From: Apostichopus japonicus
Taxonomy: Eukaryota > Echinodermata > Holothuroidea > Aspidochirotida > Stichopodidae
DNA: 64,000 bases
Direction of reading: 5' to 3'
NCBI RefSeq assembly: GCF_037975245.1
Contig: NC_092579.1
Location: 22,266,666-22,330,665 of the forward strand
Shown here one piece after another: positions 41,401 to 53,638 of this stretch. The notes under the pieces are model-generated. The model saw only the letters and a list, made by a program, of their open reading frames with translations. It did not search any database and was not told where the DNA came from. The position numbers and the translations under genes are program-made. Position 1 is the first letter of the stretch. Each line of letters opens with the position of its first letter.

Positions 41401-44393
41401 TGGTAAATCAAAACGATGCCCTTACTAGCTTAGTATCCTATTCATAACATGAACTATACGGGCTAGACTGTTAGGTCTGATCGAAGGAGTATACGGGCAA
41501 GGATGTAACTTACGTAGCAACTAACCGACCGTTGAAATACTCGTTGTAAATTCTGAAGTTTGAGAAATTCCCTTTAAAAAAAGAAATTTTGAATTCCAAT
41601 TGGAAGGAATATATCGATCGAGAACGAGAATGGTACTAGTGCTGGCAATAGTTCAACGTAGGCAGTCGTTGGAACTCCACATTCAGAAGTGAGTAAAATA
41701 TACTGCTACACTGTAAAAGTGTAAACAGAAACACACTAACTGGATAGGCTACTCAAAGCTCTACACATGAAACCACAGTACCTATTCAATACTATGGAAG
41801 CTTCGATCGTCGAACATAAGCATGTAGCAAACTTCAACGAGATGTACCTTCAAGTAAATCTGAAAATCCTCAAAAAATACATTTTATATGTATTCCTATT
41901 GTAGTACGGTTTTGTTGGACTGTGTCTTTGTGTGGTCTCACATCCGCTGTCTTCTCGAAAATGAACGAGAAATACAGGTAACTTGCGGTACGCCTACGGT
42001 GCGACACACTCACACAATACACTAAAGAAGAGGACTGTGTGCGGTTAGTTTCTCTAGGAACTGTGTGACTAAACCGGCAAATCAAGCTCCGCCTATTATG
42101 AATAAACATTAGTTCCAGAAAAGGCTTCTTGATTAATTTACTAGGGATTTTTGTTTTATGTAAGACGTTGTTTGTTCTTCTATAAGTTATTTATGATACC
42201 AGTGAGTTTAAAATAATTTTTTACTGCTGTTATAAAATAATGTTGTGTTCTGAAAATGCTTTACAAATTACATAATAAGAATATTGTAATATAAAAAAAA
42301 TTAACAATATCTGTGTAGTAAGTTCGATCTTCTAAATCGTAGTCTGCTTGCAAATGAATCTTATTAAATCGGGATTTTCCCAGTAACTATTTACATATGC
42401 AACATACTACCGAGAATTGCCAGGTCATAATGTATTGATCCCTGTTCCAGCTAGAACTCCCCTAAGGGGTGATCAAGCATAACGATTTTTGAACAGGGAA
42501 AAATGACGGCCAGTTTTTTATTCAAGGATAGAAGAAAACCTTGCACATTTTTTCTTCGAAAGGATAATTGCAGCAAATGAATTACACAGTCGTGTTGAGT
42601 TCTGGACGTTACACGTATTAGAGTTTACGAAGTGGCAATGATGTATATATTATGAAAACAGCACGTTTAAACGTCTTGATATGTAATGTACACAACACTT
42701 ATTTGCCTCGCTTCGGGTTTGTATGATAGTTGAAAACGATTAAGTCATTTATTAAATGTCTTAAGTTCTTAACACCGATTATAAGTTTTGAAAAATCGCA
42801 AAAAATGGTATTACGTAAGCCCATGCAAACCACAACGATGAGAGATAAAAAATATCAGCATGATTATTTTTCTCCCTGTTATTTTTTTTTCGTTATCCAA
42901 ATTCGGAGATTGCATAGATGGTTGTAGAATTATGATCAGGAATATGTGTGGCCGATGCGCGCAAAATGTGAATCTAGAAATTATCTAGACAAAAGGAACC
43001 AACATGATTTCGAAATTTAAATGTTACAGCAACCTTACCGAATTTGACCCGATTCTCAGAACACGTGCCCTCCGTTTTCATGACAATTGCCGTGTGCGAA
43101 TAATGACAACATTACACCTAGCATAAGATCACAGCGGTTTCCGTGAAAAGAACACACCCTTCATGTGATTGATCGGTTCTATTTGCAGCAATCCAAATCA
43201 AATTTGCACTTTCATTGTAGACGGTAAGGCATATTGATACTCTTCTTTGGTGGACGGTAATAAAAGACAAAGAAACAATGGAAAGTATCTCTTGACGTAG
43301 CACCGCCTCAATTATTTAGCATGGCTGTTAATTCAGGCAAGAACAAGGGTGCATGTGACTTTACGAAACAACGCACCTGTCATACTTGAATTTTAAAAGA
43401 GGGCGACATTACTCTTTAGAATTATTCAGCTGTATCTATTTGTACCTGAGTGCTACTATAGCTATCGTTAGTGGATCTGTGTAGTGTGACCGGTAGAATC
43501 CAGCGTGAACAAAGCATACCGCGCAATAAACTTTCACTCATTTCAATAGACTTTGATAAAGAAAAGAAAAGAGTTATAAGTAAAAATAAAATATTTCCAT
43601 GTATCAATTTTATATGAATTGTCCAATCATTTTCTCATCAATATAATTGGTAAAGTTACCTTTCATCATACTAAGGCCTACACACATTAATTAACACCAT
43701 GTCACCCAGTTGATTGCTATTTGTTTTATACCAGCAGTTTCGTAATTATTTCAATCATCGTAAAGAACAGCAAGAACGGCTGTTTGTGTAGTCAGTCCAT
43801 CGATGACATCACAGAGTATTGCGCAATACACACACACAGATTAAGTCATTATAACCTGAAATACTTAAATACATCAGCATAATACAAGCTATATTATGGA
43901 GGGATAAGTTCAAGGTTCTAGGTATTATGTTGTAAATACTTATCAATCTAACTATCTAAGGAAAAGGTTGGATTTCGGCTTGTATAGGCCTCTATACTGA
44001 TTGACATGCACAACCGACAAAACTTTATCCGGTTATATACACAGGTCGTCTTTATAACAAAAGGGCGCTTTTAGTACTAAGAAGAAGTATGGAGAAAGGG
44101 GGTATTCTTTAATATAAACAAAAATGCATCATGGGATGACCTTCAACACTATTTGTCTACATAAAAAAAATAAAAAAAAAGACTTGCTTGGATTTTCCGG
44201 TTTCAGGAGTTTTAGGACTGCAAGTTTGTGAGTAATCATCGTGAAACCCCTGGCACGTGACCGTTCTTAGGTGAGAGTGGGAGTTTAACTTTGACTCATA
44301 CATCCTTACCTTTTTCACTGTAAGGCCGTTATAAGTCTGAACACTATACACGTGTGTGTGTGTTACAGGGAAATCCCTGTATAGTATACAAAT

Positions 44394-44397
<4 letters not shown>

Positions 44398-44463
<66 letters not shown>

Positions 44464-44470
44464 GTATATG
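44398..44470. repeat. (TA)n microsatellite
   Basis: TA tract flanked by two copies of GTGTGTGTTACAGG-AATCCCTGTA (about 44355 and 44507). Confidence 0.95.
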
Positions 44471-45782
44471 TAAATGTAAATATGGATATAAATATACATA
44501 AATTACGTGTGTGTGTTACAGGAATCCCTGTAGTTAACCAGGATATACTGGTATGCACAATCCGAGTATTAGTAACGCTGAACAAAATATAGTGTAAAAC
44601 ATTTCCTTATTTTGGGAGTAATTATTTGTGTTTTATCATTTTTTTTTTGGGCGGGGGGGGGGTCTTCCTCGTTTAATTCTTCTTCTTTTTTCTTCACTCT
44701 TGATATTGATATTCAATTGATACTCATCAAATACAAATAACTTTTCAACTAACAATTCTAAAAAGGCCGCGGCTTTATTTCACCTTACCCTAGTCAGTTT
44801 TACTTCATCGATTCTTAGAACGGTGCACGTGTTATAACATTGTGCTCGTCCATTCCCATTGTATACCATTACATTGAAATACCACAATAAGAGGTGGCGA
44901 AGCAAAGGGTCATCGTTGAGAAATGTGATCTCAAGTTTTATGGAGAACTTCGTGCAGCGATACAGCAGAGGCTCGGGCAAAACAGAAAATAAAAGAAAAG
45001 AAATAATATACAATGACAAACGTTTCTAAGAATACTGGTTATGGAATAAACGGAAAGATTGCATATCAAGAGAATTTAATTCCCGCGAAATGATTAGCCT
45101 ATGGTATTGTGATCTGCTGTATGATAATGAACTTTGATATTTTAATATGTGTATCAAGGTATAGGGTCGAGTCAGTTCTCTGTGTAATCTGCAAAAAAAT
45201 CCGGCTATTTTTGCCTCGAAAATTTGAGCGATCCTCCCAGAATGTCTTGGTTCAGAGCGGTTACCTGCTGCATGCAATGTACACACATTATACAAAAGGG
45301 TGTGAAAATCGTATAAATATCCGATCATGAGACACTGTATATGCATTAACAAACGACGAGTTATATCATTTTTATAATCTTTAAACTCAAACTTGATCGT
45401 GATTATTGGTCCACCGCTGGAAAACCCCGCCTGAAATAGGCCCTGCAGTAATCTTTATCGTTTTGTGTTTATTTTATTTTTTATTTCATTTTCTCGGAAA
45501 TATGATTTAAGAAAACATCTTAAGATTTAGATTACAGGAAATAGAACCTTAAGAGTCAAAAGTAAGGCCGGAAAAATAATAATTTCAAGAAACAAAACTT
45601 AAAACAAATAAGAAGCAAGAAACTGCATCTTCAAGATTCCAAGCTTATCATCACAACGACCGGGAGTATATCCATCAGGAATCTGTCACTGTATACAGTC
45701 CAATCTCAGATCGAGTAATTGTAACCAAACCTATAGGTGTCGTACTTCACATTGACTTACACACTATAAACTCTTTTTAGCC

Positions 45783-45820
45783 TTTGAAGAAGATCCTGCC
45801 AGGATCGAAACGTCAGGCCA
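45783..45820 (+). repeat. Retroelement-type motif with half-hammerhead features
   Basis: TTTGAAGAAGATCCTGCCAG followed by GATCGAAACGTC forms a GATCCT/AGGATC stem between TTGAAGA and GAAA. This resembles the conserved core halves of hammerhead-like sequences carried by Penelope-like and related retroelements. A flanking ACACACTATAAA direct repeat (about 45770, 45831) brackets it. No reverse transcriptase nearby. Confidence 0.35.
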
Positions 45821-46376
45821 ACTCACTTTTACACACTATAAATTCGTCACTTTCTAAGGCCGATAGAGCATAGATAGAAGTTTTCAACATGTCATGTCCT
45901 AACCCACCATAGTATGTTCATAGCTGCTGGCTTGGGCTATCACAACACATTCAACTTTTGCCATCATGATCGTTTAGATTCTGAGCTAGAAGAGCTCAAA
46001 GTTTAGCATTGGGCTCCTCAACCCATCTGCCAGCTCTAGCTGCAGTATCTTCTTGTGTCACCCAAGAGTTTCTAAAATGCATTTAAATCGCCTTCAACCT
46101 TCAGATTTTTAAACCATCAGTAGTTTATTTCGTCATCTTGAACATGCAAGCATGAAAAGGTATATGGTAATGACTCAGAAAATGTTAAAATAATCAATAC
46201 AGTTTAGGTCACTTTAAGGCTATATTACCTCACTATATAGACGGACGTACACTACTCTATTTGTGGTATAATACCCTACAGTATGAAATACCCCCCCCCT
46301 CCCCGTTTTCGAAAGAAAATGAGGGCGATATTGAAGAACTTAGCATGCATAGACTCCGGATGTGTGACCTGATTAA

Positions 46377-46560
46377 TTCACTTTGGCTTCGGCTTTGAGT
46401 ACAACGTTTCTGTATATGCTGCCGCTGCCGAGTTGGACGAATCTAACCGTAATAGTAATTAGCGACTTTGCGATCCGCGTTATAGTCACTGCCCCCTCAA
46501 AGACCCCTACAAAGGCTTTAGTGACCCCAAGGACAGACCCACTTTATAACTTCCTTCATT
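46377..46560 (-). pseudogene. Second coding-like relic, open on both strands
   Basis: A GC-richer island. The plus frame reads FTLASALSTTFLYMLPLPSW and then TNLTVIVISDFAIRVIVTAP. The minus frame reads GVTKAFVGVFEGAVTITRIA and ends QLGSGSIYRNVVLKAEAKVN. No ATG-defined gene is evident. The style and two-strand openness match the 18939-19215 segment, and the ends (KVF in one, FTLAS in the other) would abut naturally, which suggests two pieces of one repeat family. This is inference from pattern only. Confidence 0.25.
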
Positions 46561-47417
46561 CCGGCCCTCCATACAAGTTCCTCCCCTTACCTAAATCAGT
46601 GGGTGCAAATTTTGAACCCTCACCCCCTTCCCCCTTCACTGAATGTTTAAAAGTCGTGTCTACATGTGATTTAGATGTATATATCTGTGATAGAATAATA
46701 TAGCCTATACTTGCAGGCTCCAGAATATGAAACATTTCTCCTCTCGCTGCTTTTTCTTTATATTTTCATGGCGGAATGTTAACATTGATTGCAGTATAAC
46801 TATACTGTTAACACCATGAATAGGTTAGAATTCAGCATTTGTTAAAAATCTCATATCCACCATCAATTGCAGAAAATAAATTTTGTAAGCAAAAATTGGA
46901 GCATGGGTCACGAATCGATGGTGTGATATTCAAGTCAGTCAAGTAGTCTTCAGCCTTAAATCGTTAATATCTCCAAAAATGGAATAAGATTTTTATCTTG
47001 TACAAGCTGTTTAGGGAAGTTGTTCAGTTGTTCCGTCAGTATTTTATGACGTTCATTCTGCATAGTATGCGTATGACGTGTTCGTATAACACCATAGTAG
47101 GCATGTCATGTGTAAGTAACTTCCGGTTTGTAGAATACACATTCCGCGTTGGAATAAACACAGGAAAAAGGGTGCCCTTCTTGGAACCACTCTATACACA
47201 TACATGTTATAAAGCGACTTTTCCTTCACAGAAAATACGGCGGACTAATATTCCATATTCCATTGCATACAAATATATGCAAATATATTTAAATATGTAA
47301 ATATATCATTACTACCGTCTTACTCTCGAAGAATACAATTTCTTGGGAGCATGGAGTTCGACCTCCGTCCTCCCCTCGCCTCACCCCGTCTGACACTGAT
47401 ATATAAATATTGTAGTC

Positions 47418-47459
47418 TTTATGCTTCAGGTTCGTAAGTCCTTATGCTTCAGGTTCGTA
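47418..47459. repeat. 23-bp direct duplication
   Basis: TTATGCTTCAGGTTCGTA at 47419 and 47442. Confidence 0.8.
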
Positions 47460-47576
47460 CGGCCTCTTGAACAAGTATCTTTGAAATATTTCTCTGCCTA
47501 TAGACAAAGAGGGAGGTACGCCGGACCTACGCTGTAAAATTACCCTAAACATTGATATAACCAATCTATACCCGTT

Positions 47577-47587
47577 ATATATATATA

Positions 47588-47644
<57 letters not shown>
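47577..47644. repeat. (TA)n microsatellite
   Basis: TA tract with one GGC interruption. Confidence 0.95.
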
Positions 47645-47647
<3 letters not shown>

Positions 47648-48493
47648 AAAAATGGGAATGAAAGAGAAATATCACCGATGCGTACACTGCCTTGGTAGTG
47701 TGTTCAATTGGCACAGATTCAACCATTATAGAAAGTGCAATTCGTTAAAATAATACAATCAAGATTTTTTTCCTTTGTTCGTGGGTTTCCTTTGTTACAT
47801 ATCTGTGACGAGTCTGTAGAACGATTTCTGGATTGATCAGCATAAGCTACAAACTCCATCCGTAAACACACCATGGTGTGCCGGCTTTTTTGCCGTGGCA
47901 TAATTAATTGCCATAATGCCTTCTTGCAGTGGTACCAAAATGAGTAAACTTGTATGCATAGAGCCTATTATTATTTTAACATTTTATGGATCTATTTTTC
48001 TTTATTTGAAATTATAATATTCTTTATCTCGATTAATAAAGTCACTTGTATGCAGATGTTCGGGTTTTCATGAAGTTCATTAGTGGCATTTACAAACAAA
48101 GATATTAAAAAAAATATATGTAAAACTATACATACGTGTGTCAGTTTGCAGATATTGTGCTCTCCATCCTATATATTGAACGATATACTGGCATCTTAAA
48201 GTTTACAACAAAATGACTGTACTATTACAGTTTCTTTGCGATGCCCAAATTTAATTACAAACACACACACACACGCACATACAAACAAAACACAAAATGA
48301 ATGATTCTGCTATTGGATTTTGTCAAGTTTCGCTCATGTTGTCTTACACGTATACACAGAACTTTGTTAATGGACGAGATACTATATTACGCACCTTATA
48401 ATCCGACACGGGGCATGCGCAAGCGATAGGATGAAAGAGATGAAAGTTACTGCCGGAGTCAAAGTCATTGCCACCGGGCTCAAAAGTGGGGCA

Positions 48494-48495
<2 letters not shown>

Positions 48496-48559
<64 letters not shown>

Positions 48560-48572
48560 ATATATATTTATG
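48496..48572. repeat. (TA)n microsatellite
   Basis: TA tract with TTTATATTTATA interruptions near the right end. Confidence 0.95.
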
Positions 48573-49141
48573 TGTGTTTGTGTAATGACTTTTCCGCCTT
48601 TCTTGAACCCATTGTCCGTGAACTTGACGTGATGCGATATTTGTGTAGACTCATATGATATAAGAAATTACTTTATATTTAAACACGTGACTTCCTTTTT
48701 TGCAGTTTCAATGCATCCTTAGATGCATGTTATTAATCACGTAGACACTCGTATGACCGTCTGCGTGTAGCCGGTATTTATACTTAATTGGGCCTACTGT
48801 GACACGGTTAGTTGGCGCGGACGTCTGTAGTATGAAAGGGCATAATTTGAAGCCATCTAAGGCAAACGTATAGGCCGTGCCTGGCGTTGCGCTATCCGAT
48901 TTCAAGTCGGCGCTATAAATCTCGTACTGGCAAGGCTTCTTGCTTTAAATGTATATGTATGCTGAAACCGGGTCACAGTTTCCGTATCAAACAATCTTTG
49001 TAAAGCATCGTAGAAAGTTTCTAAAATGTTACCGTTGGTTTTCTCTTACTAGTAATTCACCTCATTTCTTTTGATTTCTTTTAATTCATTGGAAAACTTT
49101 TTACTGCACCGTATTGACCTCACGTTTGTGGTAACTTGACC

Positions 49142-49143
<2 letters not shown>

Positions 49144-49204
<61 letters not shown>
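49144..49204. repeat. (TA)n microsatellite
   Basis: Adjoins the 3' end of U2-like repeat copy B and may have grown from its tail. Confidence 0.95.
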
Positions 49205-49206
<2 letters not shown>

Positions 49207-49210
49207 CCTG

Positions 49211-50327
49211 GCATCGAAACTGTGACTGTGTGATCACCGTCAGGTGTGTTTCACGATTCCCCTTAGAGGAGAACAGAATGCTACATACACTGGCGGATCC
49301 AAGGGGGGCCATGCCCCCCCCCCCAAAGGTGAGCCAAAAAGTGTTTCCGAACATCCGCTAAATCATATGATTGGAAATTAAAAAAATCGTGAGGAATAGC
49401 AGTGGTAGACTAGTCTAAACCTTTTCGTTTTCTGGTTTAAAATTAAATGCAGAGCTCCCAACTGACCCGCAATGCGCATTCTAACACCCAAACCCGCTGA
49501 CCCGCACAAGCGTCCGAAAAAACCGCATTGTAATTGTCAAATATACATAAAAAAATTTGCATCAAATTTTGACTTAGCAACCATCATTTCTTTAGCATTT
49601 AGCATAATAGAGTATAAAACCTCCTTTACAGCATCATTTGAACCTCAAATTAGCCTATATTTCTTTTCATTGGGGCGAGCAGCGAACATTTTCATGCCAC
49701 GGGAAAGAATGAATTATCACCTACTATTCAATTTATTGCTGTTACACACAAAAAAATGCATATTTCTCAGAAAATTTTGGTGACAAAAGCCTTTCTAAGT
49801 GCCACCATTTTACATGTAGGCATCACCAGGATTCCAAAAAATTCAAAAGGGGAGGGGGTGTCCCCTCCCCTTTTGAATTTATACCCCTCCCCCAGGACGG
49901 CGATTCGTGGCATGGACCAGCATTTGCCTTCTCAAGAGTTGGGAGCTATGTAAATGTATGAGCATGAGGATTTACAGTTTAACACCATTTTGCAGTTACA
50001 GGCTGGTTGTAAGAAATTTATAACCTATGAGAAATAAAATTTCTTGAGAAAGATGATCCCAACTTTGTTTTATAAATATTTTAGAAAATTACACCTGGGA
50101 AACATTGTTTTTAGAAGTAAATTAACATCACCATTGTACACTTTTGTCGCACCAAATTGCATTTGAGGGCATTCAGCAATAGAAAATTTTCCAAAGGGGA
50201 GGGGGGCACCCCCTCCCCTTAGACCCCTCCCCCATATCACTCTAATGCCACTTTGGCCCCTCCCAAACAAAGGCCCCTGGATCCGCCAGTGGCTACATAT
50301 GATCTTAGCCAACAGGCCGACAAGCGT
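49211..50327 (-). mobile_element. U2 snRNA-derived short repeat, copy B, split by a hAT element
   Basis: The 3' tail (GATCACACAGTCACAGT) and hairpin lie at 49211-49287 and the U2-like head (GGCCTGTTGGCTAAGATCA) at 50300-50327. Removing the hAT element and one duplication rejoins a 107-bp repeat in which TGTAG and TCTGTTCT of U2 follow the head directly. A (TA)n tract adjoins the 3' end. Confidence 0.65.
49288..50291. mobile_element. 1-kb hAT-type element inserted in a U2-like repeat
   Basis: Ends CACTGGCGGATCCAAGGGG and, complemented, CACTGGCGGATCCAGGGG, with a perfect 8-bp duplication GCTACATA on both sides (49280-49287, 50292-50299). The 1004-bp interior has a 103-codon ORF that is not transposase-like. 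It also has a perfect 19-bp-stem hairpin (49839-49880) and a second GGGGAGGGG hairpin near 50195. Its A/G-rich right part resembles the interior of the 363-bp elements. It is non-autonomous; a source transposase is not in this window. Confidence 0.88.
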
Positions 50328-53181
50328 TAATTCGAATCTTGAATTCATGTTTTTCTTCACGACTTAAAGAGAGAAAATCCGCAGTCGCCAGACACTTGTT
50401 CTCGTATAAATATTTATCACAGGCAAAGTGAGTCATGTTTTGAACTGCAGTGTTATGGGAGTAAGTGTCTCATAAAGTGCAGAATGTCTACCAAAATGAA
50501 CGCCAAAAAAGCCTAAGTTTTCACCACAAAATTAACTTGACATGAGTTTGCTTGTCATTTTCAGCCTGAGCAAACATGATGAGACTCATCACTGCGGTAT
50601 GCTGTTACCATAAAATCCACTACGGCCGAGTCTGTCGGTTTATACACACATGTCGTTCGGTCATGTTATGACAACAATATATGGAATACCGATATGTAAA
50701 TTGCTTAACAACCAAGCTGAATCCTTACTGACATTTCTAAAAGAAAACAAAACAAGACCTATTGCTCAACACTAATCATAAGTTGTTTAGTGGGCGACTT
50801 CGCTTTACCATATGTTTGGATGTTTTCATTAACTCGGGTAATAGTTAAGTTGAAAAAAAACTTCTCCATAGCAACCACATTCCCGCTCTCTAAGGTCATG
50901 ATCGTCTGCCAGGAATGAATTCATCCTACGCACGTTACACATATAGTGGGAACTTGTCTGTTATACTCATACACAACCAAAACCCTGCAGTCCGTGTCCC
51001 TTTTGGACAGTTCACTGAATCATTTAGGTTAATGCCAATCAAGTTTCCTACTGCGCAATTCATATTTTTCCAAGAAAAATTATTAAGCCATCTTAATGTT
51101 TTCACAAAGAGACTGTGAAAGCTGTATACCAATCTTGGCAGGTTTGGTGCAAGCAATCCCACCAGGTAAATTCCTGTCGTATTTCTCAGTAGATCTATAA
51201 AGCTATGCACCTGTACAACCCGTTCGCTTAAAAAAGTATGACGACATCATTACTATGGAAACGTCGTACGTGTCATCGAAGGCCTCTTATGTGGAATTAC
51301 CCGCTAGTTAAGTACATACGGGAAGTAAAGGATAGCCTATACACATAAAATCAATTGAAAGTGCGGTGCATTTTGTGGAATATAGTTCCAAGAAATCGCG
51401 GTCCCTGAGGTTGAACGATGTGAGATATAATTCAATATATTATATTGCCAGCAGTTTGGACAGAGTCATTCACATACATACAATCTCTATAAAAGCGTGT
51501 TTTCGTGAATGCTCCTACGCATGCGCTAATCGTAGCCAGGTCAAAATGATAACTATATAAATAGACAAGCACGTAAAACATATATTTGACATATTGTGCG
51601 GGGCATATGATTATACGAAAATAAAGGAGAAGGTTATATACTTAGCGTTTCTTATTTCTCGGTGAAATGAATTATTGTTTAGCTACAACATTGTGTCCAT
51701 CCAGTTACAAATAACAAACAGTATATGTTTAGTTTGTATATATAGACTGACAAGGCATTTTGGTTATTTGCAGCCTGTGCCAGAGCAAATGGTAACACAT
51801 GGTATGTCCACTTAAGAATAAAATAAAAAATATCATCGGCCGAATGTATTTTAGTTAAGTGTGTAGATATGCGTGTGTGTCTGGCGGAATGGGGGAGGGG
51901 TAAGTTCCTCGCACGAAACCACTTTGGAAATACCAATGTAATCATATTATTGCCCATACAGAAAGGTCTTAATGTTGCTCCGGCAATGTTTAAATAATAT
52001 TAACCCCACCTCTTTATATTTGGTGAACCAATATTTACAGACTGGTGTCTCCAGTGCCCTCCCGCACATGCTTTCCCCCGTACGAGAACTACGGTACTGC
52101 TGAATGTCCATACGTCCATAATTTCTTTGTACAATGCAATTTAACCGATTATATAGTCTCGATTGCCAGATGTATACTAAGAGACATATGCATAATGTTA
52201 TTTCGCATCGTAAATACCATTCCACACTGTAGTTGCACGAATAGAGTTTTACGATATTTGTGGTTGCGACACATGCTTATTTTGATAAATTTCTGCTGGC
52301 CAGCGAGATTGACTTTCTGACAATTTACCGCTTTTCGCGGTGAGACGACGTTTCAAAAAGGTATTAAAATACATTAGTTTTTTTCAACTTTGCTTGTCGG
52401 AATGTTTTGACTATTAGTTTTGCGGAGAGTTCCCATAGTAAACCATTTAATAGAATGCCTTATATTTATTTAGTTCAGTAGGTATATTTGTCCCACTGCA
52501 GGGTTTCGAGGAGCCTATAGCATCCACTGATCCAACAGCCGAAGCGGAAGTAATTCGCTCACGTAGAAATACCCGTATGTGGGAATTTCCCCCTCGATTA
52601 CAATTATTTTGTGTGTGGATATTTTCCTTTGTTCGTTACTACGAAAAAAAAAAACAACCGAACGCAACGTCGTTTTGCCTTGAAAAATAGGTAGAGCATA
52701 TATCTTACTTGTCAATTAATGTGAAAACACCTATATAAAAGGGAGCATAAAATTAACGTAGCCTATATCCACAGTGTAAAATTTGTATAGACTCATGTCT
52801 GTAGAACGAGGGTATACTTTTCCAAGTATAATGAAAGAAAGAAAAAATGTTATTGTATACCGTAACAGTCAGCGCCAGTAAATATTAAAGTCGCTTATCT
52901 CTTTTGGCGAAAATGGATATACATAACCGTTATTTAAGTATTTACATAGGCTTAGGTTACTACTTTGGCCATGATTGCTGTACTCTTTAATTTCAGCAAC
53001 GTGGGAATTTTGTTCTATGATAATCCTAAAAAATTGAAAAAAAGGGGAAAAACGCAACTAATTGTTTTGTTGCTTGGGAACGGAAACCATACATACCAAT
53101 TATCAGGGGACGGTTAGTTTACAATAAGCTGTTAATCGAGTGTCTACCGTGTATGTTAAACCCTGTGGGACTATAATATAC
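50328..53181. other. Non-coding interval
   Basis: Short random ORFs on both strands; no repeat or gene recognised. Confidence 0.45.
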
Positions 53182-53489
53182 CATATTAATTATATACGAG
53201 TATATAAATTCGAATATGTACACGTTTATCTTAGCAGCCAATCAGAAGGCCGATTTATATGGTTGTATTAAAATCGAAAAAACGCATATTAATTCGAATT
53301 GATACAGTCACGTATTAATTCCATTATATCCATGTATTAAATGAGGTATATTCGAATCAATACGTGTATACATATATTCGAATTAATGCAACCACTGCAG
53401 ATCATTTCTGATTGGCTGGTAATATATACGTGTAAATATTCGATATATTACACGTATATTTTCGAATTCATACGCGTATATAATATGAT
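53182..53489. repeat. Long imperfect palindrome (MITE-like)
   Basis: Left arm 53182-53271 and right arm 53385-53489 are inverted copies sharing CAGCCAATCAGAA and several TTCGAAT and ACGTGTATA blocks. The spacer is itself partly palindromic. Together they could fold into a hairpin of about 300 nt. No clear target duplication. Confidence 0.5.
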
Positions 53490-53520
53490 ATATATTTTTC
53501 TCACAAGGCCTATAAACGTG

Positions 53521-53638
53521 AGGTTTATCGCAGGATAATGCACGAAGGGGGGGGGGGGGTATAACTCAAGCGATGTACGGGGCCGTATAGGCAAAGTTCA
53601 TCCAGCGATAGGATCATAACCCCGCGAGTCCATTATTC
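53521..53638. repeat. Inverted repeat GTTTATCGCA-GATAATG
   Basis: GTTTATCGCAGGATAATG near 53521 recurs inverted near 53620-53638 with one mismatch, around a roughly 85-bp loop that includes a poly(G) run. It directly follows the larger palindrome at 53182-53489. Confidence 0.45.

Larger units (their letters stand above)
41401..46376. other. Upstream of SOCS; otherwise non-coding
   Basis: Presumed SOCS promoter or 5' exons in the first kilobase, then A/T-rich sequence with the 44.4-kb (TA)n and the retroelement-type motif at 45783. No second gene recognised. Confidence 0.4.
46704..49143. other. Non-coding interval
   Basis: The 23-bp duplication at 47418, two (TA)n tracts (47577, 48496) and a short (AC)n near 48260. 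Nothing else recognised. Confidence 0.45.

Noticed and set aside
49472-49783. 103-codon ORF within the hAT-type element
   Set aside because: No transposase motifs such as the hATC-like C-terminal region; the element is non-autonomous.
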